64,000 nt of DNA, taken from contig JBGVLM010000019.1 of the NCBI GenBank assembly GCA_045124255.1, positions 29,657-93,656 on the forward strand. Direction: 5' to 3'. How positions within the stretch are numbered: the first letter of the stretch is position 1; each line of letters begins with the position of its first letter. A program made the translations under genes and the position numbers. The notes beneath the pieces were generated by a model, which was given only the letters and a program-made list of their open reading frames with translations, ran no database searches and was not told the origin of the DNA. This DNA comes from Eshraghiella sp045124255. GTDB lineage: Bacteria > Bacillota > Clostridia > Lachnospirales > Lachnospiraceae. Positions 61,635 to 64,000 of this stretch are shown in pieces.

Positions 61635-62369
61635 ATGATTAGATTTATTTTAGCAGTTTCATTTATTGTAATATTTTTGATAGCCAGTATACCGGTGTTT
61701 CTGGTTGAATTAATAATTGGTAAGTTTAACAGAAAAGCAAGGGATTTCAGTTCTTTAAGAATGGTGCAGTTTGCACTTAAGGTAGTTCTGCTTATTTCGG
61801 GAACCAAGACCACCGTTATAGGAATGGAGAATATTCCTAAGGATGAGCCGGTTCTTTTTGTAGGCAATCACAGGAGCCTTTTTGATATAATTATTGTATA
61901 TTCCAGAATGCCTAACCTTACGGGCTTTGTATCCAAGAAGGAGCTTAAGAAGATTCCGCTTTTAAGTACATGGATGTGGTTTCTGTACTGTCTTTTCTTA
62001 GACAGAAAGAATATCAAAGAGGGACTTAAGACAATACTCAAGGGTATAGAATATGTTAAACAGGGTATTTCAATTGTTATTTTCCCTGAGGGCACCCGTA
62101 ATACAAGGGAGAACGGAATGCTTCCGTTTAAAGAGGGAAGCCTTAAGTTTGCAGAGAAAACGGGCTGTAAGATTATTCCGATGGTTCAGAACAATACGGA
62201 GAGCTGTTTTGAAAAGCAGCTTCCGAGAATCAGAAAATGCCATACCGTATTGGAGTTCTGCGAGCCGATTGACATAAAGTCTCTCAGTAAGCAGGATCAG
62301 AAGTTCCTTGGAGCTTATGTACAGAAGATTATGGAAAATAAATACGAAGAGAACAGGAAACTTGTATAA
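61635..62369 (+). CDS. plsC: 1-acyl-glycerol-3-phosphate acyltransferase (PlsC-like)
   Basis: 244 residues from the ATG at 61635. N-terminal membrane helix (~3-28), acyltransferase motif NHRSLFD (about 78-84), FLDRKN, FPEGTR (~154-159) and IPMVQ. Makes phosphatidic acid from lysophosphatidic acid at the inner membrane face. An upstream ORF start at 61590 precedes the predicted transcription start and is rejected. Confidence 0.9.
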   Translation: MIRFILAVSFIVIFLIASIPVFLVELIIGKFNRKARDFSSLRMVQFALKVVLLISGTKTTVIGMENIPKDEPVLFVGNHRSLFDIIIVYSRMPNLTGFVSKKELKKIPLLSTWMWFLYCLFLDRKNIKEGLKTILKGIEYVKQGISIVIFPEGTRNTRENGMLPFKEGSLKFAEKTGCKIIPMVQNNTESCFEKQLPRIRKCHTVLEFCEPIDIKSLSKQDQKFLGAYVQKIMENKYEENRKLV

Positions 62370-62373
62370 TAAA

Positions 62374-62410
62374 TTTCCCCTGAATCGGGGAAGTCTATTG
62401 CTTCGCAATC
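62374..62410. terminator. hairpin region between convergent plsC and antiporter transcripts
   Basis: TTCCCC (62375-62380) pairs with GGGGAA (62387-62392), and ATTGC/GCAAT (62398-62409) forms a second hairpin. On the minus strand the first is followed by ATTTATT. Confidence 0.5.
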
Positions 62411-62414
62411 TCTT

Positions 62415-62528
62415 TTAAGATTTAACGGTAAACACTTTTTTACCGATAACTGCACCAATGAAAATCCACAGGCATAATCGCACCGGGAAGCATATAAATA
62501 ACGGAAGATATTTTTCATAATCTGCCAT
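62415..62528 (-). CDS. 37-residue hydrophobic membrane peptide
   Basis: The ATG at 62528 overlaps the antiporter 3' end by 14 bases and has GAGAGGA seven bases upstream. The peptide is MADYEKY followed by a single hydrophobic helix and a KK-containing tail (VIGKKVFTVKS). Overlap, ribosome site and membrane character suggest a translationally coupled small subunit or regulator of the antiporter. The longer overlapping frame on the same strand from 62518 has no comparable ribosome site. Confidence 0.5.
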   Translation of the reverse strand: MADYEKYLPLFICFPVRLCLWIFIGAVIGKKVFTVKS

Positions 62529-63786
62529 TAATTTTCCTCTCAATTCCCATATATACTTTTTTCATTGTCATTCCCTGGACTATTGTAGTGAAGCATACGA
62601 TGGCGTATACGCTTCCGAGTATTGTATAATATACTTCCTGAGAAACCATGCTTTCCGTACTCATTGCAAGTGCGATTGACAGACCGCCTCTAAGTCCGCC
62701 CCAAGTAAGCAGTTTGATGAAGTTAAATTTATCATACCCGTCGGGCAGCCTGCCCATGCATAGAGTGGATATTCCAACACTGCCTGCCCTGCTGATAAAG
62801 TTAATAATAATTGAAAGCAGAGCCAGTATAAGGGTATGCGGCATTTGCAGTATATGTATAAATGACATTCCGAGCATAACATACAGAACGGAGTTTAGTA
62901 ATGTATCTGCAATTTCCCAAAATGTATCAAACTGCTGCAGCTCCATTGCCCTGCCTTGGGATTCCTCACGATTTCTGAGAGCAGAGAAAAGTAATCCGCA
63001 TACAACGCAGGCAATAGCACCCGAAAATCCGAAATATTCACATGCAATGTATGCGATGGATACAGCAAGCATGCTTATGAAAATACGTCTTGTGTTATCA
63101 CATGTTCGTTTGAACAGAGGGAAACATACTGCCGTAACTATTACACCCACGAGAATTGCACCAAACAGCTCTTTAAGCATAACGGCGATTACTCCGCCAT
63201 TATTCTGTGCTGTAACCATTCCGGAGAAGCATACAAAAAGAGCAACGCCAACACCATCATTTAATAATGATTCCCCTTCGATAATAAAGCTGATATCGGG
63301 AGGAAGATTGAATTTTTTCAAAATGCTCGTAGCGGCAATCGGGTCCGTAGGAGCGACAATACTTCCGAACATAAGGCATACAGGAATCGACAGGTCAAGC
63401 TTTAAAAGACGGCCTGCACCATAGAATAAAAATCCGTAAAACAGTGCTCCAAGTAATGTCGTAAGAAATGATAACAGTGAAACAGGGCGTGCGTACTTTT
63501 TAAAGCTGCCAAGCCGCATGTGGCATGAACCGGCAAAAAGCATATAGCACAGAACACCTTCAATAAGAAAGGCTTCAATATTAAACAGCTTCAGATATTC
63601 CAGAGCCTCCATAACATTCTTATAGCCTTTAAAAATTATACCTACAACAAGAATCAGGACACTTATTCCTATTGAGAAAAGCATTAATGCAATTTCATAG
63701 GTGAATTTGGTTACCTTTTCATTAAAATAACCTATTAAAACAATTAGTGATAAGATGATTACAACTGTAATTAAAAATTCGCTCAT
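62515..63786 (-). CDS. cation:proton antiporter (CPA1, NhaP-like)
   Basis: 423 residues from the ATG at 63786, preceded by GGAGGATAA. About 12 transmembrane helices; GSIVAPTDPIAATSIL (~135-150) and EGESLLNDGVGVALF (~165-180) are the ion-binding ND/D motifs of CPA1 Na+/H+ or K+/H+ antiporters, and LLTWGGLRGGLSIALA near the C-terminus is another signature. No C-terminal cytosolic regulatory domain. The frame upstream of 63786 is open but without a ribosome site. Confidence 0.93.
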   Translation of the reverse strand: MSEFLITVVIILSLIVLIGYFNEKVTKFTYEIALMLFSIGISVLILVVGIIFKGYKNVMEALEYLKLFNIEAFLIEGVLCYMLFAGSCHMRLGSFKKYARPVSLLSFLTTLLGALFYGFLFYGAGRLLKLDLSIPVCLMFGSIVAPTDPIAATSILKKFNLPPDISFIIEGESLLNDGVGVALFVCFSGMVTAQNNGGVIAVMLKELFGAILVGVIVTAVCFPLFKRTCDNTRRIFISMLAVSIAYIACEYFGFSGAIACVVCGLLFSALRNREESQGRAMELQQFDTFWEIADTLLNSVLYVMLGMSFIHILQMPHTLILALLSIIINFISRAGSVGISTLCMGRLPDGYDKFNFIKLLTWGGLRGGLSIALAMSTESMVSQEVYYTILGSVYAIVCFTTIVQGMTMKKVYMGIERKINGRL

Positions 63787-63852
63787 ATATTTATCCTCCG
63801 TCGGCAGCTCTATTTTGATAGAAAAGTCCGTGTTTACACCATAATTCACCCT

Positions 63853-63882
63853 ATTATAGCTTTGAGTTTCCCCATTTTTCAA
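63853..63882 (-). promoter_or_regulatory. promoter for the antiporter
   Basis: Minus strand TTGAAA (63882-63877), 18-base spacer, TATAAT (63858-63853). Confidence 0.5.
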
Positions 63883-63886
63883 ACCG

Positions 63887-64000
63887 CTACCACTTGAAAC
63901 CCAATCCAGCAAAGCATTCAGCCAGTGTCAGTTGTTGTGATTGTTCTTTTTTCAAAAGGAAACCTTTTATGCCTGAGTGTGTTCTGGCAAGGACACGCTC
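63887..64000 (-). CDS. C-terminal end of an unknown protein (cut by window edge)
   Basis: The frame is open from the right edge for 37 codons to a TAG at 63887-63889, encoding a basic tail ending LTLAECFAGLGFKW. It overlaps the antiporter promoter. Too short to assign. Confidence 0.35.
   Translation of the reverse strand, partial: ERVLARTHSGIKGFLLKKEQSQQLTLAECFAGLGFKW

Noticed and set aside
62315..62518. 67-codon minus-strand ORF between plsC and the antiporter
   Set aside because: It overlaps the plsC 3' end and has no ribosome site; the 37-codon frame starting at 62528 fits better.

Overview
The window looks like chromosome from a spore-forming, low-GC Gram-positive anaerobe of the Lachnospiraceae (class Clostridia). 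This is an inference from gene content: SpoIIR, a DUF3794/LysM spore-coat type protein, a CotS-like kinase, a short archaeal-type ProS, an S-box riboswitch before metK, a family II pyrophosphatase with CBS domains, AGGAGG ribosome sites and consensus sigma-A promoters. I see no rRNA, tRNA or CRISPR array.

1-19.5 kb: the 3' part of a large SMC/Rad50-like ATPase gene, then a TPR protein with a degenerate P-loop domain, transketolase, an ECF sigma factor fused to a membrane-anchored outer domain, D-aminoacyl-tRNA deacylase, a zinc-ribbon membrane protein, a CBS/DHH pyrophosphatase, a flavin reductase, shikimate kinase, a LysM-G5-M23 murein hydrolase behind a WalR-like box, murA and a convergent HD-GYP gene. 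19.5-28.3 kb: a potABCD polyamine ABC operon with an attenuator-like leader, a SAM-I riboswitch with metK, and a two-component system.

28.3-29.6 kb: a PemK/MazF-like toxin without an antitoxin gene, followed by an unexplained RNA locus. The RNA locus has four hairpins, each bounded by TGAAG and AGT, arranged as two short+long pairs that each end in a U-tract. It is the best candidate for something new here. A phosphotransferase remnant follows. 29.7-43.6 kb: RluA-type pseudouridine synthase, an AI-2E/YtvI-type membrane protein, an MBOAT plus AlgX-like pair for polysaccharide O-acetylation, lipoproteins, proS, cca, CotS-like, PEGA, PrcB-like and SPOCS/LysM proteins.

43.6-50.8 kb is an accessory island built on a decayed RHS/polymorphic-toxin locus: an RHS remnant with a frameshift and a CAG-to-TAG type stop, a toxin tip and candidate immunity gene, an HUH-Rep plus serine-recombinase-like element with prominent hairpins, an IS110 transposase preceded by a probable bridge RNA, a second headless toxin tip with a candidate immunity gene, and an AlbA/RecG-type fragment. 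It is followed by a solitary contractile-tail sheath gene and a lipoprotein with duplicated LprI-like domains.

54.7-64 kb: ispE and a GntR regulator, a spoIIR-DUF1934-hydrolase-murF-ddl cluster, a divergent pair (membrane protein and PlsC) whose promoters share one -35 hexamer, and a cation/proton antiporter overlapping a 37-codon membrane-peptide gene. Housekeeping envelope, sporulation and translation genes dominate; mobile and toxin DNA is concentrated between 43.6 and 50.8 kb.
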